Below are positions 33,810 to 44,542 of a stretch of 58,000 bases of DNA, in pieces. The notes beneath the pieces were generated by a model. It was not told the origin of the DNA. It ran no database searches and worked only from the letters and a program-made list of their open reading frames with translations. Position 1 is the first letter of the stretch, and every line of letters begins with the position of its first letter. The stretch covers positions 436,578,230 through 436,636,229 of the forward strand of contig NC_081407.1 in assembly GCF_030272615.1 (NCBI RefSeq), written 5' to 3'. Source of the stretch: Cryptomeria japonica. Lineage: Eukaryota > Streptophyta > Pinopsida > Cupressales > Cupressaceae. The translations under genes were made by a program, and so were the position numbers.

Positions 33810-33869
33810 GTTGGTCCTCTGTGTGCAGAAAGCCTAACCGCTTGAGGAAATTATTTTGAGGAGTTCAAG

Positions 33870-34012
33870 ATGATGAAGAAAGAGGGTCCCAAGTTCAATA
33901 AGGATAACTACAAGATCTGGAAAGATAGAATGAAGATCTACATCAAAGGTCTTGGTGCACAATATTGGAAGCAAGTTGAAACAATATATGTTGCTCCTAC
34001 TACTACTCTCTT
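33870..34012 (+). pseudogene. Element D gag, N-terminal part
   Basis: ATG at 33870 opens the copia gag: GPKFNKDNYKIWKDRMKIYI, then KGLGAQYWKQVE, the usual N-terminus. After 47 codons it is cut at CTCTT by element E and resumes in the same frame at 48426. Confidence 0.9.
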
Positions 34013-34800
34013 TGTTGGAAAATGCACACTCCAATGAGAAATTGTAGGTGATTTAAGGTATTGTCATTGATGGTAACCTTACAATCATATGATACCAGCA
34101 GGCACCAGCACCGACAGACTCTACACTGGCATACAGTTCACCGACACCGAAAAGAAAGATTACTGGCACCATGACTGACAGGAATTTTGTTTAATTGTAT
34201 TTTGCATTTAATTGTAAAATATTTTTGTAAGCCGACATGGTAGATTGTAATATGTCTCATATAAGTATGAGATCTTGTAGATCATTTTAGTATGAGTGAA
34301 TATGGAAGGATTATTACAGACCTAATATGCGAATTGTAAGGCAGATTTTGGATAAGGGTTTATGAATATTGTAGAGCTTAAACCAGTACTGAACCTGGCA
34401 TAGCAAATGCTGATCTGAAGCAGTACATGACATTGGATTTGTATAATCCATTTTGTAAGTCAGTGTGACTTCTTTTGTAACTGAGCAGTGAGCTCTAGGC
34501 ACTTGGCCTTCCTACATGTGTAGGCCCCTATTGTATCAGTAATATTCTCTTATTGGCCAGTAAGCGAATATTGTGGGTCACAAATCCCATCAAGGTTTTT
34601 CCCACACCGAGTTTCCTCATTAAAAATATTGTGTTATGGTGTGTCTTTCATGTTGTGGTGGTTGTTCTCATTTACTGCATTATTTTTGGTTTACTGGTAC
34701 ACAGTTTTGAAATCCTTTTAAAGTTATAATTCAAGAAAATTCATATATCGGTCGGATAATAATTCACCCCCCCCTCTCAGTACCTTTGGGAATCCTAACA
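34013..34800 (+). mobile_element. 5' LTR of E
   Basis: TGTTGGAAAATG to AATCCTAACA. It has a TATAAG at 34260 followed by ATGAGATCTTGTAGATCAT (a block shared with B), the GAGCTCTAGGCA/TGTGTAGGCCCCT block (34490-34535) and a C-run at 34767. Confidence 0.92.
34260..34284 (+). promoter_or_regulatory. Putative TATA box and start region of E's LTR
   Basis: TATAAG then ATGAGATCTTGTAGATCAT. The equivalent block follows TATAAA at 14667 in B's LTR and recurs at 47883 in E's 3' LTR. This conservation between families suggests the promoter core; it has not been tested. Confidence 0.45.
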
Positions 34801-34802
34801 AT

Positions 34803-34814
34803 TGGTATCAAAGC
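34803..34814 (+). other. Primer binding site of E
   Basis: TGGTATCAAAGC, one base off the initiator Met-tRNA complement, 2 bases after the LTR. Confidence 0.88.
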
Positions 34815-34871
34815 CTGGTCCTCTATTTTCAAAAGCCTAACAGCTTGAGGAAGATTCTAACACCAGTAGAG

Positions 34872-35880
34872 ATGGAAAACTTGAGAAAGCAATTGGAAAT
34901 AACTCTTTCAGACTTTGATGTAGAAAAGGTGAAGAATATCAAACTTGAAGATGATCTGAAGGTTGCACAAGATATCATTCAAGGACTTCAAGAAAATCTC
35001 ACTATTGCAAAGAATAAGAGAAGAGAACTTTGTGAAAAGATGCAGAATGATGATGATAAAAAAGAAACTCTTAATGACCTGGTGAACAAACTGAGACAAG
35101 AAAACAATACAATGAAGAATGAGATGCAAGATATGACTATGATATTTTGCAAAGAGACTGAAAATCAGAAGAAGAATGAAGACGACTTGGATAGAAGAAT
35201 CAATGATGCTGCAAATGAAAATATAATACTCGGTCATGAGAATGATATGCTAAAGATAGATCTAATTCACTTAGAACATGACAAAACTGAACTCATGAGA
35301 CAGAAAGATTTCTTGGAAAATGAGTTGGCTACTGCAAATCAACACAAGAAGAAATTCAAGAAAAGTTCAGAGGAACTTGATGACATGCTGAAGAATCAAA
35401 AACCTAATGGTGATATAAATGGCCTTGGCTTTGAAGTTGGTGAAAGCTCTGGTATTGCAAACAATCATGATCACAGCGAACCGGTAAGACAACCTAATGC
35501 TTACAAATTTAATGGGAAATGCTTTAACTGTAAAAAGTATGGTCATAGAGAAAATTAGTGTAGATCTAGAAATTATTAGAACACTAATACACCCGCCGGT
35601 CAATGTTATAAATGCAACAAAGTTGGTCATAATTCAAAAAATTGCAGAATGAATGTAAGATGTTATGTTTGTGGAAGATTTAGACACTTATCTAATCAAT
35701 GCAGAACACACATCGGCATAGGATATGGAAAAGCTATTCAGAAAAAACAATGTGACTTGTTATGCTTGTAACAAAATTGGACACATTGCAAAATTCTATA
35801 GAAGTAAGACATCACCGGCAAATAACAAAGGACCCAGTTTGAAAGGTAATGAAAAGGTTGAAGAAGTAAAGAAATAATTC
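34872..35880 (+). pseudogene. E ORF1: coiled coil with four zinc knuckles
   Basis: The ATG at 34872 follows the primer site by about 60 bases. Residues 1-190 or so are charged with heptad-like Leu/Ile/Met spacing (ENLRKQLEITL, LVNKLRQENN, LENELATANQ), a long coiled coil. Three CCHC knuckles follow in frame: CFNCKKYGHREN-x-C (35520), CYKCNKVGHNSKNC (35602) and CYVCGRFRHLSNQC (35662). A fourth, CYACNKIGHIAKF near 35758, lies in a shifted frame with the last Cys replaced. The frame is broken by stops at 35556 and about 35577 and by a slip in an A-run near 35745. It sits where gag belongs but lacks the copia gag (UBN2) domain, so it may be an unusual RNA-binding gag substitute. Confidence 0.7.
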
Positions 35881-36288
35881 TCAAAGCAATGGATCAGAAA
35901 GTCAGATCAGAATGTTGATGGGAATACTCCTCCACTGGCAGAATAGAGTATCACTCCACCGGCAAGAGACTCTTCATCTAACTGAAGGAAAATCCTTTGG
36001 GGGTTTGGCAACTAATTGAAAAACATGCTAATATACCCTCGGTTGATGGTGAGAAGTTAAATTACTTCTTTACCGGGAGATGAGTTAAGTTTGACTTAAC
36101 TGGTAGGCATTAAATATGGTATTTGAAGAAAATAACATTATAAAGTAAGTGTTTTGGCTCCTTTTTCCATTCACCGAGCATTCAAATCTTTGAGAGCACA
36201 AAAATTTCCGAGCTAAGGCATCCTTAGCAAAAAGTGAAGCAGTTCATCCAAGCACTCATCCTAAAGGCAGATTGAGGTATTTATAACT

Positions 36289-36875
36289 ATGGCTTCTTCA
36301 TCTACACTTGAATTTATTGCAAACCCTAATGTGATTAAGGTTATCAAGCACCCTAAACCCATGTTCAAACTGATTCCTAAAATTGCGAAGAATGATGATA
36401 CCCTAGGAGCATTTTCAAAAATACCTAAGGGAGTAGTTTATGCAGAGGATCCTATAATATACATACATTGTCATATTGAGGAATTAGGAGATGATGAAAT
36501 CAAGAACATATATAGGACTATAATCTGTGATGAAAATGGTAATGTCAAACTGGAACACAAGGTAGTGGAAACCCTAGTTTTTGTGGATATTCTTAGCATT
36601 CCTAATTTTCCCGAAAAATGTGATAAGAATAGTCCTAAGAAGAGTCCATGGCGAATTCTTTTGGTTGGATTACATCCATAAGATCACTAAAGAAGTAGTT
36701 AGGGCAGTAACAAGCTTACCTTCCACCGGTAGTAGGCCTAACAGAATTAAGAAAGTTTCAAATGACACTGTGATGAACTTAACCGACGCAACATTTGACA
36801 AAAGATCCCTAAGAGTCAATGATGTGAAGGACATCAATTCCAGATTTGTTAGTATGATTCTTGGCTATAAGGCTA
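36289..36875 (+). pseudogene. E ORF2, N-terminal part
   Basis: ATG at 36289 begins MASSSTLEFIANPNVIKVI. About 120 codons run to a one-base slip near 36655, after which the frame continues (FFWLDYIHKITKEVVRAVTS) to the insertion point of copia C. The TSD base phase shows that the same frame resumes at 44543. No known enzyme motif is seen. The middle, with a globular mix of Trp/Phe/Ile and conserved-looking FWLDYIH, may be a folded domain; a weak likeness to uncharacterised plant transposon-associated domains is only a guess. Confidence 0.6.
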
Positions 36876-38395
36876 TGTTAGTTCTGATACTAAAAGTAAA
36901 GTACAGATGCCAATAGCTAACAAGATGAGAGGGGGGGTGAATGATACAAACTTAAACTTCCATAAAATCAACAGATTCAACCTCGGTAACTTATACTTTA
37001 GCAACTTAACCAAAAATTGCTAAACATGCAAACTCATAAACACATAATCATCATAACACTCATAACACCAGATTTAACATGGAAACCCAAATAGGGAAAA
37101 ACCACTATGGGATTTTGGACCCACTAAGAAATATACTCTTCTAGAGTATGCTCAGTTAAAAGCAAATCCTGTTAAAGATTACAAACACATTGCTAGATGT
37201 GACCCGGTTAAGGGATTTCCCTCAGATCTATTAGGATCTTCACTTTGTTAGAAGTGACCTTGTCAAAGGATTTCAAACACTCATTTAGAATGTTACCTTG
37301 CTAGAGGGTTTACAAATAAGACTGTTAAGTCCACTCGGTTAAGAGATTTTCTGTCACTTACAAAATAACAGTAATAAAAATCTATCTGCAACTTCACATC
37401 TAAAATGCTAAAGCAAATTCTTATTTGCTTAGAACAATCTAGTCATAGGACTTATCTTGTCCCTCTGTTGGGCTCTCTACTCTGTTATTCAAACAGGTCT
37501 TCAATCTTCTATGCTCGGTAATCACTATGTAGCATTCCTGTGCTTACACTTGCCCACATTCATTGTTTGTTAACAATTCCTTATTTATAAACAATTGCTA
37601 ACCGATAAATCTCCTTGATCATATTTCCCATGATCAATCTTAGCCATCAAATCTTCAAAATTGACCAGGTTCAATGTATCCTTTCGATCTGAAAACGTTT
37701 TACCTTGCCTCGGGACTTGCATTCCCTTCTTGGAACTTGCACAAGGTTATTGCGGTTCAATCTGCACTGTAGATCTTCCTGTCGATTTTCCTTTGTCATA
37801 GATCCTTAACAAACTTCATGCACGGCATACCAATCATTTATACATCTCCAGCTAATCATTGTCCTTCATTAAATAATGCTTTTATCCATCTAATGCGCAC
37901 TGTCATAACTCGGTTGCAACTCGGTAAATACTAAACCTTACTCGGTAGACATTCCGCCTTCATTAACCGATATCGATAACCTTAGGGTTTACCGACTAGG
38001 TTCCTTAGGGTTTACCGACTAGGTTCTTTACTCGGTGACATAGTATAGTATTAACCTTACAATCAACAACATATGTAGGATATCAAAACAATCTAAACAT
38101 CATGATCTCATCATTGTCTAACTTGGTAATAGTTGCCCATTGAATAACTTATTCCTCCCCTTATTCATCACATTCTTTCTGTGTCTTTTACCAACATCTT
38201 AATTCTCTTCAAATCAATCTTCTCAAGATATGGCAACATCATACTGAATCAGATAATCAATTTCTTGACATCAATGACAAAATAATGTTATAAAGATAGT
38301 CATCATCCTTCTTCAGTTATATCAATAATCTTCAACAACCTTCTCAATATCCTTATTGAATATCAACAATCTTTCTTACTGCTGAAATGCCAACA
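36876..38395 (-). mobile_element. 3' LTR of C
   Basis: 1,520 bp, TGTTGGCA to CTAACA on the minus strand. It differs from the 5' LTR by a 23-bp tandem duplication (37981-38003 and 38004-38026). Confidence 0.95.
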
Positions 38396-38660
38396 ATCTC
38401 CCCCTTTGGCATTGATGGAAAAACCAACAATTAAATGGTAATACCAACAAGATGTTCAAATTCATTCGGATTCAGATTGTTGTTAGACTTCTCCTGTTAT
38501 CCTTGATTTGTTGTCTTGCATTTAGTCTTCTCCCTGTTGTAGTAATCTCCCCCTGTCATTGGTCTTCTGTTATTTTCATCATTTAGGGCTTTACCATTCA
38601 GTCAACCATTTAGCCTTCCAACCATTTAGTCTTCTCCCCCTTTGACAACAATGCCAAAAA
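38396..38660 (-). other. Paired polypurine-tract motifs of C
   Basis: On the minus strand CCAAAGGGGGAGAT abuts the LTR (38396-38409). A second TTTTTGGCATTG...TGTCAAAGGGGGAGAAG lies at 38632-38658, about 240 bases upstream, and a weaker CAGGGGGAGA near 38550. The pattern matches B and E. Confidence 0.7.
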
Positions 38661-38860
38661 GTAAAAGAACTAAATCATGATTTCTTCCTCTATGAAGTGA
38701 TTTGCCTTGTTGTGTAACATCTCAGTCTCGGTCAGATCAACTTGTTTCTATTCATTTTTTCCTGCACACCTTTAGAAAACCTTCTAAAGTGCGTAAATCA
38801 GCATCAATCCACACATAATATTATGTAGATTCATCGAATTGATGCTTTCACTGAACTCGG

Positions 38861-40380
38861 TCAGTGAGTAGAAGATAGGGGTAGGACCCCTAACTTGCTT
38901 CTGAGATACTCAAAAGTGTCCCTTGGCAATGGCTTTGTGAAGATATCTACTAATTGCTCCTTTGAACTAATATATTCCAGCACAACTTTCTTCTCTTGAA
39001 CTTCTTCTTTGAGATAGTGATACTTTATAGATATATGCTTTGTCTTAGAGTGCATTATTGGATTCTTTGAAATGTTAATGGCACTAGTATTATCACAGAA
39101 TATGGTTACTGGCTCGGTAACTTTCTCATTTATACTTTCCAACAGTTGTTTGATCCATGCTATATTGGTACAATTCAATGCTGCAGCAACATATTCAGCT
39201 TCTGCTGTAGACTGTGAAATACATCCTTGTTTCTTGCTAAGCCAACTTACTAGTATTTCTCCCAAAAAGAAAGCTCCACCACTTGTGCTTTTCCTGTCAT
39301 CTATGTTGCTTGCCCAATCAGCATCAGAATAAACTTTTAAACCAAAATTATTCCTCTTTTCATATACTAAGCCATAATCTTCAGTGCCTCTCAGGTATCT
39401 AAAAATTCTCTTTATTGCTGTCATATGGGTTTCCTTGGGATCTGTAGAGAATCTTGCTACAATACCTAATGCATGTGCTATATCTGGTCTACTATGCATA
39501 ACATATTGCAACTTTCCAATCATAGATCAGTAAAGTGTCTCATCAACAAATGCAGATTCATCATTCTTTGATAGTTTACAGTTAGTAGTCATAGGAGTAC
39601 TTACTGGTTTAGAATCCTCCATTCCAAATTTCTTCAAGATTTCCTTTATGTACTTGGATTGAGTAATGAAAATCTCATCTTTCATTTGTAGTATCTGTAA
39701 ACCTATAAAATACTTTATCTCACCGATTAGTGACATCTCAAATTCTTTGCACATTTCATTTCCAAAGTTTTTGCATAAGGAGTCATTACCACAAAATATA
39801 ATGTCCTCAGCAAATATGGCTGAGATCAGTATTCCATTGTCCTCATCATTCTTCATGTACATATTGTTTTTTTCACTTGTCCTTATAAAACCAATCTTGA
39901 TTAAGTAAGAGTGCAGTCTCTCATACCATGCTCTAGGTGCTTGCTTCAGACCATATAAACTTCTTCTTCTAGTATACCATTCAAAAATGCAAATTTAACA
40001 TCCATTTGATATACCTTGAAATTTTTGAAAGCAGCATATGTCAACAATGTTCTTACTCCCTCAAGTCTAGCCACAGGTGCAAAAGTCTCACCATAATCTA
40101 TTCCTTATTCTTGAGCATAACCTTTGCAAACTAGTCTTGCTTTGTTGCGAATGACCTCACCTTTTTCATTTAGTTTGTTTCTGAAAATCCACTTTGTATT
40201 GATTACATTTGTGTCCTTTGGTCTTGGGATCAATGTCCATGTGTCATTCTTCTTGATTTGATCAATCTCTTCTATCATAGCATTTATCCAATCTTCACTG
40301 TTAAATGCCTCTTTTACTATTCTTGGTTCAAATTTAGAATCATACATGTGTTTTCTCTCAATTTATTTCTTGTCATCACT
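38861..40380 (-). pseudogene. Element C reverse transcriptase and RNase H
   Basis: The minus-strand order is TWTLIPRPKD, TKWIFRNKLNEKGEVIRNKA, GYAQE, then [19 protein letters not shown] (39990). There the frame jumps directly to [11 protein letters not shown] (39950): about 70 bases including the usual QPDGF...KKALY segment are missing and the frame is shifted. The catalytic box reads FAEDIIFCG at about 39790 instead of F/YVDD. RNase H is well kept (YSDADWAS, STAEAEYVAA, FCDNTSAI, DIFTKPLPRDTF), ending at 38861. A stop near 39527 interrupts the frame. Confidence 0.88.
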
Positions 40381-41990
40381 AGATCATCCTTATCTCCTAT
40401 AATCTGACTTGATGCATGATGTCTTCTAACCTATTTGGCTAATATAGGCTCGGTAGGTTCTGTATGATCTTCTTCATCACTCGGTAACTGGATATTATCT
40501 TCATTTTCTTCAGTAGCTTTCTTGGTAGGACTTCTCGGTTGAACATAAACAAATTCTTCATAATCTTTTGGTTCTTTGGAATTTCCTTCATCATTTCTTT
40601 CTGCAAATTCATCAATTTTCACATTTGCACTTTCCACTATTTTGTTAGATGATTTGATCAAACATTTAAATGCTTTACTTCTAGAAGAATAACCAATAAA
40701 TGTTCCTTCTTCACTTTTCTGATCAAACTTTCCATTTCTATCATCTTTGTGAATATAGCATCTACTTCCAAAGATTTTAAAGTAACTTACATTAGGTTTC
40801 TTGTCATACCAGATCTCATATGGTGTCTTCATAGTTCCTTTCTTCAATTGAACTTGGTTTAGGGTGTAAACTGCAGTGTTGATTGCTTCTCTCCAAAATG
40901 TTTAAGGTACCCTCTTTTCTATCATCAGGGTTCTTGCACAATCCATAATTGATCTGTTTCTTCTCTCGGCTATCCCATTTTGCTGAGGTGTTCTCGGTGC
41001 AAATACTTGCCTCTTTATACCATGATCATTGCAAAATAAGTTAAATTCATCAGAAGTGAACTCTCCTCCTCTATCAGATCTAAGACATTTTAGTTGTCTT
41101 CATGTTTCATTTTCAACTCTTGCCTTGTACCATTTAAACATTTGAAAAGCATCTGATTTTTCTTTTAAAAACATAACTGACATCATTCTTGAGTAATCAT
41201 CCACAAATAATATGAAATATTTATCACCATAATAACTTTTAACTTTCATAGGACCACAAAGATCAGTATGTACTAGATCTAAAATTCCTTTAGAAGTGTA
41301 GGACTTACTTGTAAAGCTTGATCTTGTCATCTTACCCATTTGGCATCCTCGGCACATAGCATTCTCAGGTTTTTCAAGACTCAGTAGACCTCTCACTCGG
41401 TGCTTCTTACTTATTTTGATCATATTATCAAAAATTACATGACAAAACCTTTTATGCCATAACCAGGTATCATCTATCTTTGCATAAAGACACTTGTTCC
41501 AAGTTGAGTCAAGATGAAATGTATTACCTTTTGTTTGTGTCCCGGTAGTAGCTAACTTTCCATGCTTGTCATGAACTTTGACAATTCCTTTCTGAAATTC
41601 TATTCGGTATCCTGTATTGTTTAGTTGTGCTACACTCAACAAATTGTATTTCAAACCTTCAACCCAGTAACATCATCACATTTAGCATTGTCAAGAAGTG
41701 TTATAGATCCTTTACCTTTCACCGGACATGGTGCATCATTACCAAATCTTATACAGCCTCCATCATAGTCTTCTAATTTAACAAACTTGTGTTTATCACC
41801 TGTCATGTGATGTGAGCATCCACTATCTATGATCCAAGAGTCATTTTTATTTATGTGAGATATTAGGGCTTTTTCTTCATACCTTTCTTCATTAGATCCA
41901 TCTTTAATAGCCACATAAACAACTTCCTTAGTATCAGTTTCATCAGATTTGTCATCGTTGGATTCCTCATCTGCTACTAGACATGTCTTT
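40381..41990 (-). pseudogene. Element C protease and integrase
   Basis: The protease active site is WIIDSGCSHHMTG near 41825. The integrase HHCC (WLWHKRFCHVIFDN, CRGCQMGK near 41345), first Asp (HTDLCGP), DDYSRMM, second Asp (LRSDRGGEF) and Glu (NGIAERRN) are all kept. Stops near 41651, 41100, 40895 and 40431 break the frame. Here the RQVFAPRTPQQNG glutamines are intact, unlike B and D. An acidic linker (SDEEDHTEPTE) joins it to RT. Confidence 0.88.
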
Positions 41991-42037
41991 CTATCTCTCC
42001 TGCTAAAGTCTCAGTGTCCTCTGTATTGGTTGTCTTT

Positions 42038-42976
42038 CTACCTGTTATCTCGATATTCACACTTTTCATTAGATTCTTTGTCAGGGCAGTTAGAAGCCAT
42101 ATGTCCTATTTTATCACAATTGAAACATTTTAAAGGTAGCTTCCCTTTATACTTACCTTTGCCTCTCGGTAACCTTCTGGCTAATAATGCTTCAAATTCT
42201 TCTTGCTTCTTGATTTCTTCATATAGTTTGTGCACTTTTTCCATGTTCTTGCGAAATCTTTCACTTGCTCCACTGTGATCCCCTTCAGAGTACTTACTCA
42301 TTCTATCATTGTAATCATCAGATTCACCAATATGAAAAGAACTTAATGTAGATTCTACTTTATTTACCAAAGACCCACTGTTATCAAAATTACTTAACTC
42401 AAATGCATGTAGCTTACCAATAGTAGCATCCAAAGAAATTGGCATGTTAGGTACAGACCTCAATTCATTGATTGCAGAGACTCTAATAGCATAAGCTGGT
42501 AGAAGGGTTCTCAACAACTTACTTGTTATATCCTTTTCTTCAATAGTTCCACCTGCTCCTTTAATTTGATTGACAATCTCCTTTAGTCTTGTATTGTATT
42601 GTGTTATGTTCTCACCTTCATTCATTCTCATGGATTCAAGTTGTTCTCTTAGACTATCTACTTTTTCTCTTTGAACATGTTCATCACCTCCATACATAGA
42701 TATGAGCTTAGTCCACATTGCTTTTGCATCATTACAGCCTTCTAGATCATTAAACTCTGAGTCGGTCAATGTTGATGTTATTTCAATCATAGCTTGAATA
42801 TGTTCTTGCTTTGCCTTTATCTCTTCCAAGGTCATAGGGTTGGTGCTCGGTGCAATCTAATCATTCTCTAAATAATATGTTGCATATTCTCCAATTCCTG
42901 ATAAATGCAGCTTCATCCTTTTCTGCCATGTGGAGAAACTTGACTTGTTCAGCTTCGGTGCTTCCCTTTTATACAT
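42038..42976 (-). pseudogene. Element C gag
   Basis: Minus-strand ATG at 42976 (MYKREAPKLNKSSFSTWQKRMKLHL), then the UBN2-type gag body (AKAMWTKLISMYGGDEHVQ, ENITQYNTRLKEI, LLRTLLPAYAIRVSAINEL) and a CCHC knuckle CFNCDKIGHMASNC near 42115. A stop lies near 42856. Length and motif order are normal for plant copia gag. Confidence 0.88.
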
Positions 42977-43027
42977 CTTTGGATCTTTGCCTCAAGTACC
43001 TTTACACTTTTTCTTTTGGAGTCCAAA

Positions 43028-43039
43028 GCTCTGATACCA
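43028..43039 (-). other. Primer binding site of C
   Basis: TGGTATCAGAGC on the minus strand, 2 bases from the 5' LTR: initiator Met-tRNA type. Confidence 0.92.
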
Positions 43040-43041
43040 AT

Positions 43042-44537
43042 TGTTAGTTATAATACTAAAAGTAAAGTACAGATGCCAATAGCTAACAAGATGAGAGGGG
43101 GGGTGAATCATACAAACTTAAACTTCCATAAAATCAGTAGATTCAACCTCGGTAACTTATACTTCAGAAACTTAACCAAAAACTGCTAAACATGCAAACT
43201 CATAAACACATAATCATCATAACACTCATAACACCAAATTTAACGTGGAAATCCAAATAGGGAAAAACCACTGTGGGATTTCAGACCCACTAAGAAATAT
43301 ACTCTTCTAGAGTATGCTCGGTTAAAAGAAAATCTTGTTAAAGATTACAAACACATTGCTAGATGTGACCTGGTTAAGGAATTTCCCTCAGATCTATTAG
43401 GATCTTCACTTTGTTAGAAGTGACCTTGTCAAAGGATTTCAAACACTCATTTAGAATGTTACCTTGCTAGAGGGTTTACAAATAAGACTGTTAAGTCCAC
43501 TCGGTTAAGAGATTTTCTGTCACTTACAAAATAACAGTAATAAAAATCTATCTGTAACTTCACATCTAAAATGCTAAAGAAGATTCTTATTTGCTCAGAA
43601 TAATCTAGTCATATGACTTATCTTGTCCCTCTGCTGGGCTCTCTACTCTATTATTCAAACAGGTCTTCGAGCTTCTGTGCTCGGTAATCACTATCTAGCA
43701 TTCCTATGCTTACACTTGTCTGCATTCATTGTTTATTAACAATTCCTTATTTATAAACAATTGCTAACCGCTAAATCTCCTTGATCACATTTCCCATGAT
43801 CAATCTTAGCCATTAGATCTTCAAACTTGACCAAGTTCAATATATCCTTTCGATCTGAAAATGTTTTACATTGCCTCGGGACTTGCATTCCCTTCTTTGA
43901 ACTTGCACAAGGTTATTGCGGTTCAATCTGCGCTGTAGATATTCCTACCAATTTTCCTTTGCCATAGATCCTTAACAAACTTCATGCATGGCATACCAAT
44001 CATTTATACATCTCCAGCTAATCATTGTCCTTCATTAAATAATGCTTTTATCCATCCAATGTGCATTGTCATAACTCAGTTGCAACTCGGTAAATACTAA
44101 ACCTTACTCGGTAGACATTCTGCCTTCATTAACCGATATCGATAACCTTAGGGTTTACAGACTAGGTTCTTTACTCGGTGACATAGTATAGTATTAACCT
44201 TACAATCAACAACATATGTAGGATATCAAAACAATCTAAACATCATGATCTCATCATTGTCTAACTCAGTAATAGTTTCCATTGAATAACTTATTCCTCC
44301 CCTTATTCATCACATTATTTCTGTGTCTTTTACCGACATCTTAATTCTCTTCAAATCAATCTTCTCAAGATATGGCAACATCATACTGAATCAGATAATC
44401 AATTTCTTGACATCAATGACAAAATAATGTTATAAAGATAGTTATCATCCTTCTTCAGTTATATCAATAATCTTCAACAACCTTCTCAATATCCTTATTG
44501 AATATCAACAATCTTTATTAATGTTGAAATGCCAACA
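43042..44537 (-). mobile_element. 5' LTR of C
   Basis: 1,496 bp, nearly collinear with 36876-38395. It has one copy of the 23-bp word that is duplicated in the other LTR. Confidence 0.95.
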
Positions 44538-44542
44538 GGCTA

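Larger units (their letters stand above)
36876..44537 (-). mobile_element. Complete Ty1/copia element C
   Basis: A 7,662-bp element with both LTRs, GGCTA target duplications (36871-36875, 44538-44542), a primer site, gag, protease, integrase, RT, RNase H and a polypurine tract, all on the minus strand. LTRs differ by about 5% by eye (19 of the first 390 bases), so C is the youngest element that can be dated here. Coding parts carry stops and a deletion in RT. Confidence 0.96.

Noticed and set aside
33796-33812. tRNA-gene-like sequence TGGTATCAGAGC
   Set aside because: It is the primer binding site next to an LTR end, with no cloverleaf around it; the same holds at 34803 and 43028.
34908-35237. 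109-codon antisense frame over E ORF1
   Set aside because: It is a shadow of the coiled-coil coding sequence on the plus strand.
37975-38030. Telomere-like TTAGGGTTT words
   Set aside because: Only two copies within a 23-bp LTR duplication, not a TTTAGGG array.
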